From Marinicrinis sediminis (lineage in GTDB: Bacteria; Bacillota; Bacilli; Paenibacillales; KCTC-33676): a stretch of DNA of 64,000 bases. The translations under genes were made by a program, and so were the position numbers. Shown here piece by piece: positions 25,451 through 34,193 of the stretch; the first letter of the stretch is position 1, and each line of letters opens with the position of its first letter. Below the pieces are notes generated by a model. It did no database searches. It saw nothing but the letters and a program-made list of their open reading frames with translations, and was not told the DNA's origin. The stretch is taken from NCBI RefSeq assembly GCF_042685085.1, contig NZ_JBHUMM010000001.1, positions 276,081-340,080 of the forward strand. Direction: 5' to 3'.

Positions 25451-26611
25451 CTATACCGGTTCGGTCAACTCTTTGCGGTCCTGCTTCAAATATCCGTACA
25501 GGAAGCTGAGAGCAAACAGGCAGATAATGCCGCCCCAGATGAAAGGCAGCTCGATATTGATTTCAAACAATCCGGTTGCCAACAAAGGCCCCGTAATCCG
25601 GCCCAAGCTATCCATTGAGGAGCTGAAGCCTGTGGCCACGCCCTGGTTGACCGGTGTTTTTTGCGTAATGAGCGAGGTAATGCACGGTCTGAGCAACGCG
25701 TTCCCTGCACTGAATACACAGAGGAAGATTGTGGCGGTTACATAGTTGGTGGAGAAGAGAATCAAGAAGAATCCAACAGCTGAGAGCAAAATCCCGGCCA
25801 AGATAAACGAGGTTTCCTGTCCCTTCTTCGCATATCTGCGAATAACACCGCCCTGAATAAAGGCGCCCACAACGCCGCTGATCGCCAGCATCCCGCCGGC
25901 GCCAAAAGGCGTGATCCCGATCTTGCTCATTTGGAAAAACTGGAACGTACTCTCCAATCCTGCCAGCGTGAAAGCCACCAGAAAACCCATGATGTACAAA
26001 TACTTCATCCGACCGGCAAAGGCCTGTTTAAAGGAGCCTTTCTTCTTGTGCCGCGCTGCTCGTTCCTCGGAGGTGAGCGACTCGGTCACATACTTGGCCA
26101 CGAAACCGAAGATGACCAGCGAGAGCACAGAGGATACATAAAACGGAACGGCATAGCCGAACTGGCTCAAGGCGCCCCCGATAAAGGGCCCGAAAATAAA
26201 GCCAAGGCCGATAGACATGCCGACCAGTCCCATCCCCTTCGTCCGATTTTCATCGGTCGTAATATCTGCCACATAAGCTACCGCAGAGCTAGTCACTGCG
26301 CCCGAGAACAGGCCACCCAAAATTCTCGACACATACATCCAGGTCAATGATTCAATCCCGATCCCGAAGATCAGGAAACTAATGCTGAAGCCAATCGTTC
26401 CGATCATGATAATCGGCTTTCGGCCTACCCGATCAGAGATGCGACCCCATATCGGGGACATCAGGAACGAAGCGGCCGAGTATAAGGCCAGCAGCAGTCC
26501 GAGATGAAACTCCTGCCCTTCCAGGACTTCAGGTACGACCGGTATAATGATGGCAAATCCCAAAAACACGGTGATGAGTAGAACCATAATGGTTCCAAGC
26601 TGCTTTTTCAT
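25451..26611 (-). CDS. MFS transporter, DHA1 drug:H+ antiporter type
   Basis: A 386-residue membrane protein with 12 predicted segments. The motif A loop GRISDRVGRKPII lies between segments 2 and 3, and GLGFIFGPFIGGAL is the antiporter motif C in segment 5. It resembles Bmr/NorA/TetA-type multidrug efflux pumps; the substrate cannot be told. It is convergent with the exporter operon and divergent from speA. Confidence 0.88.
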   Translation of the reverse strand: MKKQLGTIMVLLITVFLGFAIIIPVVPEVLEGQEFHLGLLLALYSAASFLMSPIWGRISDRVGRKPIIMIGTIGFSISFLIFGIGIESLTWMYVSRILGGLFSGAVTSSAVAYVADITTDENRTKGMGLVGMSIGLGFIFGPFIGGALSQFGYAVPFYVSSVLSLVIFGFVAKYVTESLTSEERAARHKKKGSFKQAFAGRMKYLYIMGFLVAFTLAGLESTFQFFQMSKIGITPFGAGGMLAISGVVGAFIQGGVIRRYAKKGQETSFILAGILLSAVGFFLILFSTNYVTATIFLCVFSAGNALLRPCITSLITQKTPVNQGVATGFSSSMDSLGRITGPLLATGLFEINIELPFIWGGIICLFALSFLYGYLKQDRKELTEPV

Positions 26612-26887
26612 ACGAACGGTTGCCTCCTATTTGATGCCTCAAGCTATTCTCTCTATCTCAGTTGCATGCCTTGCAGCAACCTGTCAGGCGAGGGTGATTC
26701 GCTGGATCTATGATGCCGTAAAGTTAAACTCACGCTCTATCTTACCTTTTTTTTCTGGCGGAATACAACTTTTCAACAAAACTTTCACGTATGTGTCAAC
26801 AGGATCATAGACAAGCTAAAATTTAATGGCAATCGATGCTTATTTTTGTTATACTCTGCTTGTTTAATTTTTAGCGAAGGGAACGAT

Positions 26888-28366
26888 GTGCACACCATGG
26901 ATCAGAGCCGCACACCTTTATTTACAGCCCTCAAGGCACATGCAGGGCGCAATCCGCTTCAGTTTCATATTCCAGGACATAAGAAAGGGGTCGGCATGGA
27001 GAATGAGTTCCGGGAATTTATCGGTGATCCTGCGCTCTCCATCGACCTTATCAATATAGCACCTCTGGATGATCTTCACCAGCCGCACGGCATTATTCAG
27101 GAAGCCCAGGAACTGGCTGCTGCCGCTTTTGGCGCAGACCATACCTTCTTCTCCGTCCAGGGCACCAGCGGCGCGATCATGACGATGATCATGTCTGTAT
27201 GCAAGGAAGGTGACAAAATCATCATTCCGCGCAATGTACACAAATCGGTCTTGTCCGCCATTATTTTTGCTGGAGCAAAACCCGTGTTCATCTCCCCACA
27301 AATGGATGAAAAGCTGGGGATTGCACACGGTATTACGCTTCGGGCCGTACGCAAGGCTCTGGAGCTGCACCCGGACGCCAAAGCCGTGCTCGTGATCAAT
27401 CCGACTTATTTTGGTATCTGCACGCACTTGAAAGCCATTGTCGATCTGGTGCACAGCTACGACATGCCCGTGCTCGTGGACGAGGCTCATGGCGTACACA
27501 TTCACTTTCATGAGGAACTTCCGCTGTCCGCCATGCAGGCAGGCGCAGACATGGCTGCAACCAGTGTACATAAACTGGGCGGCTCGTTAACACAAAGCTC
27601 GGTACTCAATATGAAGGAAGGGCGTGTCAATCCGAAACGGGTACAGGCGATCATCAGCATGCTGACGACGACCTCTACCTCTTATCTGCTGCTCGGCTCT
27701 CTGGACACGGCTCGCAAGCAGTTGGCCCTTCAGGGGCGTGAACTGGCCCAGCGCTCTCTGGAGCTCTCTGCCTATGCACGCCAGCAAATGAACGAAATCG
27801 ATGGACTGTACTGCTTCGGTGAGGAAATCTTGGGGGAAGAAGCCACCTATGACTTTGACCCGACCAAGCTGACGGTTCATGTAAGGCAGCTCGGTATAAC
27901 GGGTTATGAAGTCGAGAATCAGCTTCGTGAAACTTACAACATCGAAGTGGAAATGAGCGATCTGTACAATATCCTTTGTATCGTCACGCCTGGCGATACG
28001 CAGGAGACGATTGATACCCTGATTCAGGCGATGCAGGAAATCGCCAGCAAGCATTTCATTCTGAAGGAAGCTAATCAGGTTCGGGTCAAAACCCCGGAGA
28101 TTCCACATCTGTCGCTGTCACCACGGGACGCTTTCTATGCCGATACAGAGATCATCCCGCTCAAGGCAGCAGCGGGACGGATTATTGCCGAATTTATTAT
28201 GGTTTATCCGCCAGGCATTCCGATTCTGTTGCCGGGTGAAGTCATCTCGCAGGAAAATATCGATTATATCATCGAGCATCTGGAAGTTGGTCTTCCTGTC
28301 CAAGGTCCTGAAGACAAAAACATTGAAATGGTCAAGGTCATTGTAGAGACGTCCGCGATTTTTTAA
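26888..28366 (+). CDS. speA: Arginine decarboxylase, PLP-dependent, SpeA family
   Basis: Fold type I Orn/Lys/Arg decarboxylase, very like B. subtilis SpeA (start RTPLFTALKAHAGRNPLQFHIPGHKKG). Makes agmatine, the first step of polyamine synthesis in Bacillus. The PLP lysine is residue 229 in TSVHKLGGSLTQSS; VDEAHGVHIHFH carries the PLP-binding Asp and His. GTG at 26888 has GAAGGGA at proper distance, whereas the ATG at 26897 is further than usual from it, so the GTG is preferred. About 492 residues. No speE or speB neighbour is present here. Confidence 0.93.
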   Translation: MHTMDQSRTPLFTALKAHAGRNPLQFHIPGHKKGVGMENEFREFIGDPALSIDLINIAPLDDLHQPHGIIQEAQELAAAAFGADHTFFSVQGTSGAIMTMIMSVCKEGDKIIIPRNVHKSVLSAIIFAGAKPVFISPQMDEKLGIAHGITLRAVRKALELHPDAKAVLVINPTYFGICTHLKAIVDLVHSYDMPVLVDEAHGVHIHFHEELPLSAMQAGADMAATSVHKLGGSLTQSSVLNMKEGRVNPKRVQAIISMLTTTSTSYLLLGSLDTARKQLALQGRELAQRSLELSAYARQQMNEIDGLYCFGEEILGEEATYDFDPTKLTVHVRQLGITGYEVENQLRETYNIEVEMSDLYNILCIVTPGDTQETIDTLIQAMQEIASKHFILKEANQVRVKTPEIPHLSLSPRDAFYADTEIIPLKAAAGRIIAEFIMVYPPGIPILLPGEVISQENIDYIIEHLEVGLPVQGPEDKNIEMVKVIVETSAIF

Positions 28367-28379
28367 TCCCGGGCATGAC

Positions 28380-28433
28380 AAAGCCCCTTGCTATTCGGCC
28401 ACAGCGGTTGTGGTCGTTCAGCCAAGGGGCTTT
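28380..28433 (+). terminator. Stem-loop after speA
   Basis: AAAGCCCCTTG and CAAGGGGCTTT form an 11-base perfect stem around a second hairpin. The T run is short (TTTGATG), so termination may be moderate. It separates speA from the convergent DUF3055-like gene. Confidence 0.6.
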
Positions 28434-28496
28434 GATGTGTCTATGTGCCCATGCAACATCATCATCATCGCATATGCTATATTCGCAATCATTTAC

Positions 28497-28784
28497 TCAG
28501 GCATATTGCTCTCTGCTTGACATCAATGGCAGCTTTTCATGGAGCAGCATGCAAATTTCGGCTGCCTCTGCCGGCTTGAGACGAAACGTACGGGCAATCA
28601 GGTCTTCTTGCAAATCCTCCTGACTAAGCGGCAGTGATTTTCCTGTTTGCAGGCAGATCACAATCGGTTTGTCGAAGAAATTGCGTGTGTAGACAATAGC
28701 CAGATCATATCGTGCATTCTCTGATGCAGCGCCAATAAAATCGACCTGCGTTCTCTCTGAAACGTGATACAAGGTTTCAAACAT
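28497..28784 (-). CDS. DUF3055-like protein
   Basis: A 95-residue acidic protein. The pattern of FIGAASENARYDLAIVYTRNFFDKPIVICLQTGKS followed by a short helical tail fits the DUF3055 family of small Bacillota proteins, as far as I can judge from memory. No function is known. An AAAGGAGGAAC site precedes the ATG. It is divergent from the DUF1885-like gene, with a nested palindrome between. Confidence 0.7.
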   Translation of the reverse strand: MFETLYHVSERTQVDFIGAASENARYDLAIVYTRNFFDKPIVICLQTGKSLPLSQEDLQEDLIARTFRLKPAEAAEICMLLHEKLPLMSSREQYA

Positions 28785-28830
28785 CTCAGTTCCTCCTTTA
28801 TCCCAAATTTTCAGAAAATTTATACAAATC

Positions 28831-28867
28831 TAGCTATAATATAGCATATGCTATGATGTTATAGCTA
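28831..28867. promoter_or_regulatory. Nested palindrome between two divergent genes
   Basis: A perfect 14-base palindrome ATAGCATATGCTAT (28841-28854) is enclosed by perfect outer arms TAGCTATAA (28831-28839) and TTATAGCTA (28859-28867). The element contains a TATAAT string. It sits 47 bases upstream of the DUF3055-like start and 55 bases upstream of the DUF1885-like promoter, so it may be an operator for one or both. Confidence 0.6.
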
Positions 28868-28922
28868 TTCGGAGCCTCACAGTTTTTTATGGCGAAATAT
28901 CGAACGAGAGCGTGCGGATTCG

Positions 28923-28951
28923 TTGTCATCGGCATAGAAGCATGCTATCAT
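28923..28951 (+). promoter_or_regulatory. Sigma-A promoter of the DUF1885-like gene
   Basis: TTGTCA (28923-28928), a 17-base spacer and TATCAT (28946-28951), with a TGC before the -10. Located 30 bases before the start codon. Confidence 0.65.
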
Positions 28952-28980
28952 GAACGTATGAAACGAAGGTGGTGAACGTC

Positions 28981-29400
28981 TTGAGTCAGAGTGCATTTAT
29001 TCGCTTTGTAAAAGGGTCTGGGGTTTCTTCTCTATCACTTGATGAATTGAAGGAACAGCTCTATCAATATCAGGAGCAGACGACGCGAACCGGCAAGCAA
29101 CTTGGATGGACGTATGAGGAAGCTGCTTTTCCGTACACGATTGAAACAAAGACGGAAGGGGAGAACCGCTGGTTCTATTTAAAAGGGAAGAATGAGAAGT
29201 ACCGGTATATGGTTCTTGGTACGGATACAGAAGAACGGGATGAAGAACCCCTTCATTACGTTCAGGTCGTCCTGCCAGAAGGAGCCACGCATGGGGATAA
29301 GGCGAAGGCCAATGAACTGTGCAAATACATAGCCAAAAAACTGCAGGCCGAGCTGCAGCTTTTCAACGGACGTACGATGTATTTTAATCCACGCAAATAG
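28981..29400 (+). CDS. DUF1885-like small protein
   Basis: A 139-residue protein. The stretches GWTYEEAAFPYTIE, RWFYLKGKNEKYRY, VVLPEGATHGDKAKANEL and LFNGRTMYFNPRK fit the DUF1885 family known from Bacillus and Geobacillus, a fold with a solved structure but no known role. The TTG at 28981 is chosen because AAGGTGG lies eight bases before it; the tandem GTG codons at 28969 fall in the site itself. Monocistronic, ended by the hairpin at 29431. Confidence 0.72.
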   Translation: MSQSAFIRFVKGSGVSSLSLDELKEQLYQYQEQTTRTGKQLGWTYEEAAFPYTIETKTEGENRWFYLKGKNEKYRYMVLGTDTEERDEEPLHYVQVVLPEGATHGDKAKANELCKYIAKKLQAELQLFNGRTMYFNPRK

Positions 29401-29430
29401 CGCGATAGTGCTACTTTTTCTCCAAAATAG

Positions 29431-29480
29431 ACAAGTCGCCGTGCCCATCCGCTATGGAGGTAACGACGACTTGTTTTTTT
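29431..29480 (+). terminator. Terminator after the DUF1885-like gene
   Basis: ACAAGTCG and CGACTTGT arms with a long loop, followed by seven T on the plus strand. It lies between this gene and the convergent DUF1292 gene. Confidence 0.75.
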
Positions 29481-29485
29481 ATCAC

Positions 29486-29761
29486 TTACACTTCGTCCTG
29501 ATCATCGACCAGTTGGTTGTAAGCTGCTTCGACTTTTGCCCATTCAGCATCGTCCGAGATATCTTCCAGATACGTATCTCCGTCTTTTTCCGTCAGCTTC
29601 AAAATGACCGCATCCGCATCCATGTCGTGCTTTTCCAGCAGGACAGCGTAAGGCAAACCATCTACCTCAAATGAATCTACGATTAGCATTTCGACTTCAT
29701 TTCCCTCTTCGTCGGGAATCATGACAGAGAACTGTTCTTCATTCTCATGATTTTCGCTCAT
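29486..29761 (-). CDS. DUF1292 family protein (YrzB-like)
   Basis: A very acidic 91-residue protein of the DUF1292 family (B. subtilis YrzB). The pattern MIPDEEGNEVEMLIVDSFEVDGLPYAVLLE is typical. In many Bacillota the gene lies behind ruvX in the ireB-ruvX-yrzB cluster; here it is alone, so it may be an additional copy. Function unknown. Confidence 0.85.
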   Translation of the reverse strand: MSENHENEEQFSVMIPDEEGNEVEMLIVDSFEVDGLPYAVLLEKHDMDADAVILKLTEKDGDTYLEDISDDAEWAKVEAAYNQLVDDQDEV

Positions 29762-29861
29762 TGATTTAAATCCTCATTTCTGTATTGGAATGGTTCAGTC
29801 CACCTCATGGTAGCAAATGCAGCGCAGAGAATCAAACGCTTGCCCCATTCCCTTCAAGGGA

Positions 29862-30461
29862 TCAAGGAGCCAAGGACCGGATCACTCGCTCTGACACCAG
29901 GGAGTACGAACTGTTTCCATCCTGCTTCATGTACAGCTTCACGGTATATTTGCCGATATGCTTGAAGTCTACCTGAATGGACGGCGTGGTGACATAAAAG
30001 TTTTCCTTGGGATTTTGAATATCATGCTCATAGGTGTAAATGTTTTTGCCGTAAATATCCTCCACGACCGTTTTGATCGCATTGACGCGGGTGTACAGGC
30101 TGTCCACCTGTGTAAAGATGACAAATTCATGCTTGCCCTTCTCGACATCCCCGAACGGCACCAGATTTTTGTTGTCCTTCACATATAAAAGAGAGATATG
30201 TACATTCGGTTTGTTGATTTTGACGGTCTGATTCTGTGCATCCCAAACGACAATTCCCTGAAGCGTATTCGTAATTTCTCTCAGAGGCAAATAGGTTTTC
30301 CCATCTTCTGTCAAATATCCTTTGGAATCCAGTCCACTGCCATTGACGGACACCTTTACTTCTTTTGCCTTGAACCATTCATACACATCGCTGGCGTATA
30401 CAGAAGTCGTGGTCGTCACGGCCAGCAGGCAGACCACCGTTATCATTTTGCGTAACTTCAT
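29862..30461 (-). CDS. Secreted protein with copper amine oxidase-like N-terminal (stalk) domain
   Basis: A 199-residue exported protein: signal peptide at about residues 1-24 (MKLRKMITVVCLLAVTTTTS, cut after VYA), then a copper amine oxidase N-terminal-like domain (KTYLPLREITNTLQGIVVWDAQNQTVKI) and a unique C-terminal beta-rich part. The domain is common in Paenibacillus surface proteins and is not itself enzymatic. The ATG at 30461 has GGAGGG upstream; an upstream in-frame start at 30530 would hide the signal peptide. Confidence 0.82.
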   Translation of the reverse strand: MKLRKMITVVCLLAVTTTTSVYASDVYEWFKAKEVKVSVNGSGLDSKGYLTEDGKTYLPLREITNTLQGIVVWDAQNQTVKINKPNVHISLLYVKDNKNLVPFGDVEKGKHEFVIFTQVDSLYTRVNAIKTVVEDIYGKNIYTYEHDIQNPKENFYVTTPSIQVDFKHIGKYTVKLYMKQDGNSSYSLVSERVIRSLAP

Positions 30462-30530
30462 TCTCGCACCCTCCAAATCTTTACCTGTACATGTATACTC
30501 CCTCCCGCTTCTGAAGTTGCGGTCTCCCAC

Positions 30531-30558
30531 AAAAAAATCCGAGATGGCTATCCCGGAT
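30531..30558 (-). terminator. Terminator of the amidase gene
   Basis: ATCCGGGAT and ATCTCGGAT pair over nine positions (one G-U) with a four-base loop, followed by seven T on the minus strand. It lies about 105 bases past the amidase stop. Confidence 0.78.
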
Positions 30559-30663
30559 TATCGACCCGCGAGTCCCTTCTCCTCTGCTTATCCTGCTGAC
30601 CTCAGACTGCCTCTTCTGTGCCTGCTATATGGACCAGATGCATCCCTCACGATGCGGGATGCG

Positions 30664-31440
30664 CTAGATCAATCCCTTGCGATGCAGGATCGTCAATACA
30701 CGGTAAAAATCATAGGAGCTCTGCTCCGGATTTAATACCAGCCCTTGCTTCACCGCTGCATCGACGGCTTCACTCGCCCATTCCGGCACCTGGGGCAAGG
30801 CATGCAGACGCTCCAGCGCGCGCACCTGTCCAGACAGCTCTTCATGCCATTTCTCAAGCTCCGCCATTCGCTCTCTGATGTCCTCCATTAGCTGCTCCTC
30901 CTTCACACGGTCTACCTGACCCAACGCCGCATACAGTCGCTCCCACGGAAACTGAGGTCCCGGGCAATAGGGCTTGCCGGACGGATTCACCTGGTCATGT
31001 CCAATGACGTGATACGTATCGAGCGGAAACGATCGCTGCCATTGATCGAATATACGATCCTGGATATACCGGTGCAGCCAGACCGAAGCCTCGAATTGAG
31101 CCTCTGTCAGGTTGCCCACCTTTCCCTCATGCTCGATCGAGACCGCGTACAGATTGGGATTAACCCCCATCTTCTGCACAACTTGCGCCGTGGCTCGCGG
31201 AATCTGTTTGTCCGGGATTCCCTGTGTCCAGGCCATTCGTTCAATGTCTACGTACTGATGAATCGCTCCCTGTCTGGAAACGCCAAAATGCGCCGATGAC
31301 ACCCGATTCTCGGGACTCGTAAACCAGGCATCCATGCTGGACATGGAACCGACAGAAATGTGATTGACGATAACAAAGGGCACGTACCCTTGTCTGCTGC
31401 TGAAATTCGTATATTTGTTTCCCTTCCATTGAATGTCCAT
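30664..31440 (-). CDS. N-acetylmuramoyl-L-alanine amidase (Amidase_2 family)
   Basis: Zinc amidase that cuts the peptide stem from peptidoglycan, T7-lysozyme-like. Zinc ligands are probably the His of VIVNHISVG near the start and the His of YHVIGHDQVN; SIEHEGK and KPYCPGPQFPW are family typical. There is no signal peptide, as in phage-type or autolytic endolysins. The last 85 residues hold a coiled-coil helix and a PEWASEAVDAAVKQGLV segment like a degenerate half of an S-layer-homology or peptidoglycan-binding motif. The ATG at 31440 has AGGAGGTGA upstream. 258 residues. Confidence 0.87.
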   Translation of the reverse strand: MDIQWKGNKYTNFSSRQGYVPFVIVNHISVGSMSSMDAWFTSPENRVSSAHFGVSRQGAIHQYVDIERMAWTQGIPDKQIPRATAQVVQKMGVNPNLYAVSIEHEGKVGNLTEAQFEASVWLHRYIQDRIFDQWQRSFPLDTYHVIGHDQVNPSGKPYCPGPQFPWERLYAALGQVDRVKEEQLMEDIRERMAELEKWHEELSGQVRALERLHALPQVPEWASEAVDAAVKQGLVLNPEQSSYDFYRVLTILHRKGLI

Positions 31441-31601
31441 TGCCGTCACCTCCTGCCTTCACGATGACCAGTATATGCGAGGGCTGTTCATTCGGTGAAA
31501 GGGCACCCTTCAGAAGCACGGAACATGAAGAGCAATGTGAAACATTACGAAGAATTGAGAAGCATGCAGAAGAATTAAAAATCATTGAGATGTTACAGGA
31601 T

Positions 31602-32009
31602 TCAGGAAGTAGAGCGGGCAGTATTGTTGGATGTTGTAGAATGCTGCGATTCCCCGGGAAATCCGGCTGTCTGGGTGGATAGCAGTGACCGGAGCCGTTC
31701 CTCGCATTTTCCCTTCAGAACCGTTGGCATCATATAGCAATGATGCTCATACCCGCGATGCACATACATGACATGGATCATGCGGTTGTCCATCACTTCC
31801 TCCAGCACGATTTTGCAGCCAGCCGCCCTCAGGTTTTTCTTCACCTGAATGTGCTGCTGCTCCACCTTATGGATCAGGCCATCCATCCAGAAGTTCCATA
31901 CTTTGCCCAGCTTAAAGGTCTGTACGTCTGTGCGATCACGCTCCATGGCTTTCATCAAATAACGAGTTACCATGTAATCATGGATATTCCAGTCGGGATA
32001 TGCATTCAT
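31602..32009 (-). CDS. Conserved hypothetical protein
   Basis: A 135-residue soluble protein not recognised by name. It begins MNAYPDWNIHDYMVTRYLMKAMERDR, is basic in the middle (KVEQQHIQVKKNLRAAGC) and ends in a Ser/Thr/Asn-rich tail (about residues 112-135) that looks disordered. No signal peptide or membrane segment. GGGAGC lies upstream of the ATG. It sits between the amidase and the Spo0E-like gene as a single unit. Confidence 0.65.
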   Translation of the reverse strand: MNAYPDWNIHDYMVTRYLMKAMERDRTDVQTFKLGKVWNFWMDGLIHKVEQQHIQVKKNLRAAGCKIVLEEVMDNRMIHVMYVHRGYEHHCYMMPTVLKGKCEERLRSLLSTQTAGFPGESQHSTTSNNTARSTS

Positions 32010-32246
32010 ATTGTGTCATGCTCCCATCTCATTGAACGATGTATCTTAGCCATTATTATATACGAACATTTGTTCGTTTGTCTAGTAGTATACAAGACAC
32101 CCTAAAGTTTTAGATTATATTATAGCTTTTTACAGATTTCAACAACAATTCAAGTGCTTCGATTTTCTCCTTCTGTCACCACAAGTATTGTATGATAAAT
32201 ATAATGTCCCCGTTTATTCATGAATCATTTACAAAGGAAGAGCGCT

Positions 32247-32441
32247 ATGACCAAACAGATTGGCCTGCAAAAGCGAATCAAGTGCTTGAAACTGCAACTC
32301 GAGGACACCGCACAAAAACATGCCTATGATTTCATGCATCCCGAGGTACTCTCCATCAGTCAGGAGCTTGATGGCCTCATTATTCAAGCGATGCGCGAGA
32401 AAAATGTTGAGTCCTCTACCTCCTCCAATTCCTATGTTTAA
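32247..32441 (+). CDS. Spo0E-like aspartyl-phosphate phosphatase
   Basis: A 64-residue protein with the Spo0E pattern: a first helix with LKLQLEDTAQKH, then the signature LSISQELDGLI. Proteins of this family dephosphorylate Spo0A-P and delay sporulation; in Bacillus several copies exist. The ATG at 32247 has AAAGGAAG six bases upstream. The usual Asp of SQxLD is present. Promoter not determined. Confidence 0.82.
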   Translation: MTKQIGLQKRIKCLKLQLEDTAQKHAYDFMHPEVLSISQELDGLIIQAMREKNVESSTSSNSYV

Positions 32442-32467
32442 TCCCCTTGCGATTTCTTGATCGGATT

Positions 32468-32481
32468 ATAAACCGGTTTAT
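32468..32481. promoter_or_regulatory. 14-base perfect palindrome of unknown role
   Basis: ATAAACCGGTTTAT lies in the 188-base gap between the Spo0E-like gene and the MBL-fold gene. It could be a binding site for a dimeric regulator of the latter. No T run follows, so it is not a terminator. Confidence 0.35.
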
Positions 32482-32629
32482 TTCCTCTTCGTGCATAATC
32501 CTGTCTGTTTTCACACACCCTGTGAGATGGAAAAGTCTAACAAACAGAAGGAAACCAGCCTTTTATATAGAATGAGATAAAGAAGAACCAAGCCTATACC
32601 CCTTTTCGAATCAGAAGGAGGATGTCATC

Positions 32630-33370
32630 GTGTTGCTTCAACTTACGATGCTGGGAACCGGCAGTGCTTTTTCCAAGTCATTTGGCAATAACAACGCACT
32701 CCTGGAACTGCCTGACCAGCAAAAACTGCTCATCGACTGTGGACATACGGCCATGATGGCACTGCACCAGTTGCAACAGCCACTTGAACAATTAGAGGGC
32801 GTCATTGTCACCCATCTGCATGCAGATCATGTAGGCGGTCTGGAGGAACTGGCCTTCCGGCGCAAGTTCAGTTCGTCGGCTAAACCCACCTTGTATATCG
32901 CCGACACCTTGGTCACCCCACTTTGGGAGCATTGTCTGCGTGCCGGCCTCGAGGATCAGCAGCACCGCAGCCTGGCAGATTTCTTTGAAGTCCAGCCGCT
33001 AGTGCCTGGCACCCCGTTTTCACTAACTGATGGACTCGATCTCACCCTGGTGCACACCGACCACATTCCCGGCAAGGACAGTTATTCGCTCTTATGGAAT
33101 CAGAAACTGTTTTACAGTGCCGATATGACGTTTGCCCCCGATTTGCTTCAGCAACTGCATCAGGAGGGTACCGAATATATTCTTCATGAGTGTCAGCTGA
33201 CTGGTCAAGGAGCTGTCCACACGACGCTGGATGAACTGTTGTCCTTGCCCGCCTCTATCCAGAGCTGCATCCAGCTTATGCATTACGGAGATGAACAGCC
33301 TGACTTCATAGGCAAAACCGGCAGCATGACCTTCCTGGAACGCGGCCAGACCTACCGGTATGAAATTTAG
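32630..33370 (+). CDS. MBL-fold metal-dependent hydrolase
   Basis: A 246-residue metallo-beta-lactamase fold protein of the RNase Z/phosphodiesterase-like branch. The metal motif THLHADHVGGLEEL is near residue 61-74, further ligands probably in VHTDH and YSADMTF, and MHYGDE near the C-terminus. The GTG at 32630 has an AGGAGGATG site. The long tRNA-binding arm of RNase Z is not apparent. Substrate unknown. A bidirectional terminator follows. Confidence 0.85.
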   Translation: MLLQLTMLGTGSAFSKSFGNNNALLELPDQQKLLIDCGHTAMMALHQLQQPLEQLEGVIVTHLHADHVGGLEELAFRRKFSSSAKPTLYIADTLVTPLWEHCLRAGLEDQQHRSLADFFEVQPLVPGTPFSLTDGLDLTLVHTDHIPGKDSYSLLWNQKLFYSADMTFAPDLLQQLHQEGTEYILHECQLTGQGAVHTTLDELLSLPASIQSCIQLMHYGDEQPDFIGKTGSMTFLERGQTYRYEI

Positions 33371-33409
33371 ATAAGAGAAGAATATGAGAAAATCATATAA
33401 GGAATAGAT

Positions 33410-33436
33410 GATCAGGGATCGTTGATCAGGGATCGT
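33410..33436. repeat. Two-copy direct repeat before the terminator
   Basis: GATCAGGGATCGT occurs at 33410-33422 and 33424-33436, period 14. It is in the short gap after the MBL gene stop and has no known role. Confidence 0.6.
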
Positions 33437-33437
33437 A

Positions 33438-33470
33438 CAAAAAAAGAAGGTTCAGAAACCTTCTTTTTTT
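33438..33470. terminator. Bidirectional terminator between MBL-fold and methyltransferase genes
   Basis: AAGAAGGTT and AACCTTCTT arms with a four-base loop and seven A or T on each side. The minus-strand side runs into the last codons of the methyltransferase gene. Confidence 0.82.
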
Positions 33471-34072
33471 ACAATCACTTTTGTGATGCTTCCTTCAAAA
33501 TAACGTTGATCATGATCAACAGGAATGCACTTTCTAGTATCCGACGCTTCCAGCACGACCATATTCTCATGCATTTGCATTTCAGACGCAATCTGTGAAG
33601 CATGGGGGAATTCCTCTGGGTCTGCCCACTCCGGCAACGTATCCCGGTCCTTCCAGAACCCCAGGTACATCCATACGCCGCCAGCCGCTAAGCGGGGCAT
33701 CCAGGTATGAAAGAGCGCCTTTCGATCCGCTGGCGAGAAATGAATATACGACAGGAGGATGAAGTCAAATGAAGCACGCAGGTCAAGCTTTCTCATATCT
33801 CCTGCAAAAGTCTGTATGCTAAGCTTTCTTCGTTCAGACTCCCGTTCAATGACTTCGATCGCAGACGAAGCCATCTCTACACTGGTGACCTGCCAGCCGT
33901 TCTCCGCCAGCCATATGCTATTCCCTCCTTCTCCTGCTCCAAGATCAATGGCCTTCCCTGTTTTCTCGCTATGGGGCCTTTGTTGTGCCCACTGCACCAC
34001 CGCTTCATCCGGTTCTGTCCATGGATTCGCGTGCTGTCGGTAATAGTGCTCCCAGTATTCATGGTGATTCAA
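33452..34072 (-). CDS. Class I SAM-dependent methyltransferase
   Basis: A 206-residue Rossmann methyltransferase. Motif I is AIDLGAGEGGNS near residues 41-52, the acidic end of strand 2 is VTSVEMASSAIEV, and motif IV reads SFDFILLSYIHF. It resembles TehB/thiopurine-like small-molecule methyltransferases. The TTG at 34072 has AAGGAG nine bases upstream. The MerR gene is divergent, so that regulator may control it. Substrate unknown. Confidence 0.85.
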   Translation of the reverse strand: MNHHEYWEHYYRQHANPWTEPDEAVVQWAQQRPHSEKTGKAIDLGAGEGGNSIWLAENGWQVTSVEMASSAIEVIERESERRKLSIQTFAGDMRKLDLRASFDFILLSYIHFSPADRKALFHTWMPRLAAGGVWMYLGFWKDRDTLPEWADPEEFPHASQIASEMQMHENMVVLEASDTRKCIPVDHDQRYFEGSITKVIVKKEGF

Positions 34073-34193
34073 TGTAACCAGCTCCTTTTGTCAGTAAGTA
34101 ATGGGATGGTTGTGCTAAGATGAATGATAAAGGGTAGACCAAGTCCACAGTCAACTGGCAAATTGGATGACAAAAAATGAATGGAGTCACACC

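Noticed and set aside
26612..26887. Riboswitch or small RNA upstream of speA
   Set aside because: No conserved aptamer blocks, terminator or strong hairpin could be seen in the 276 bases.
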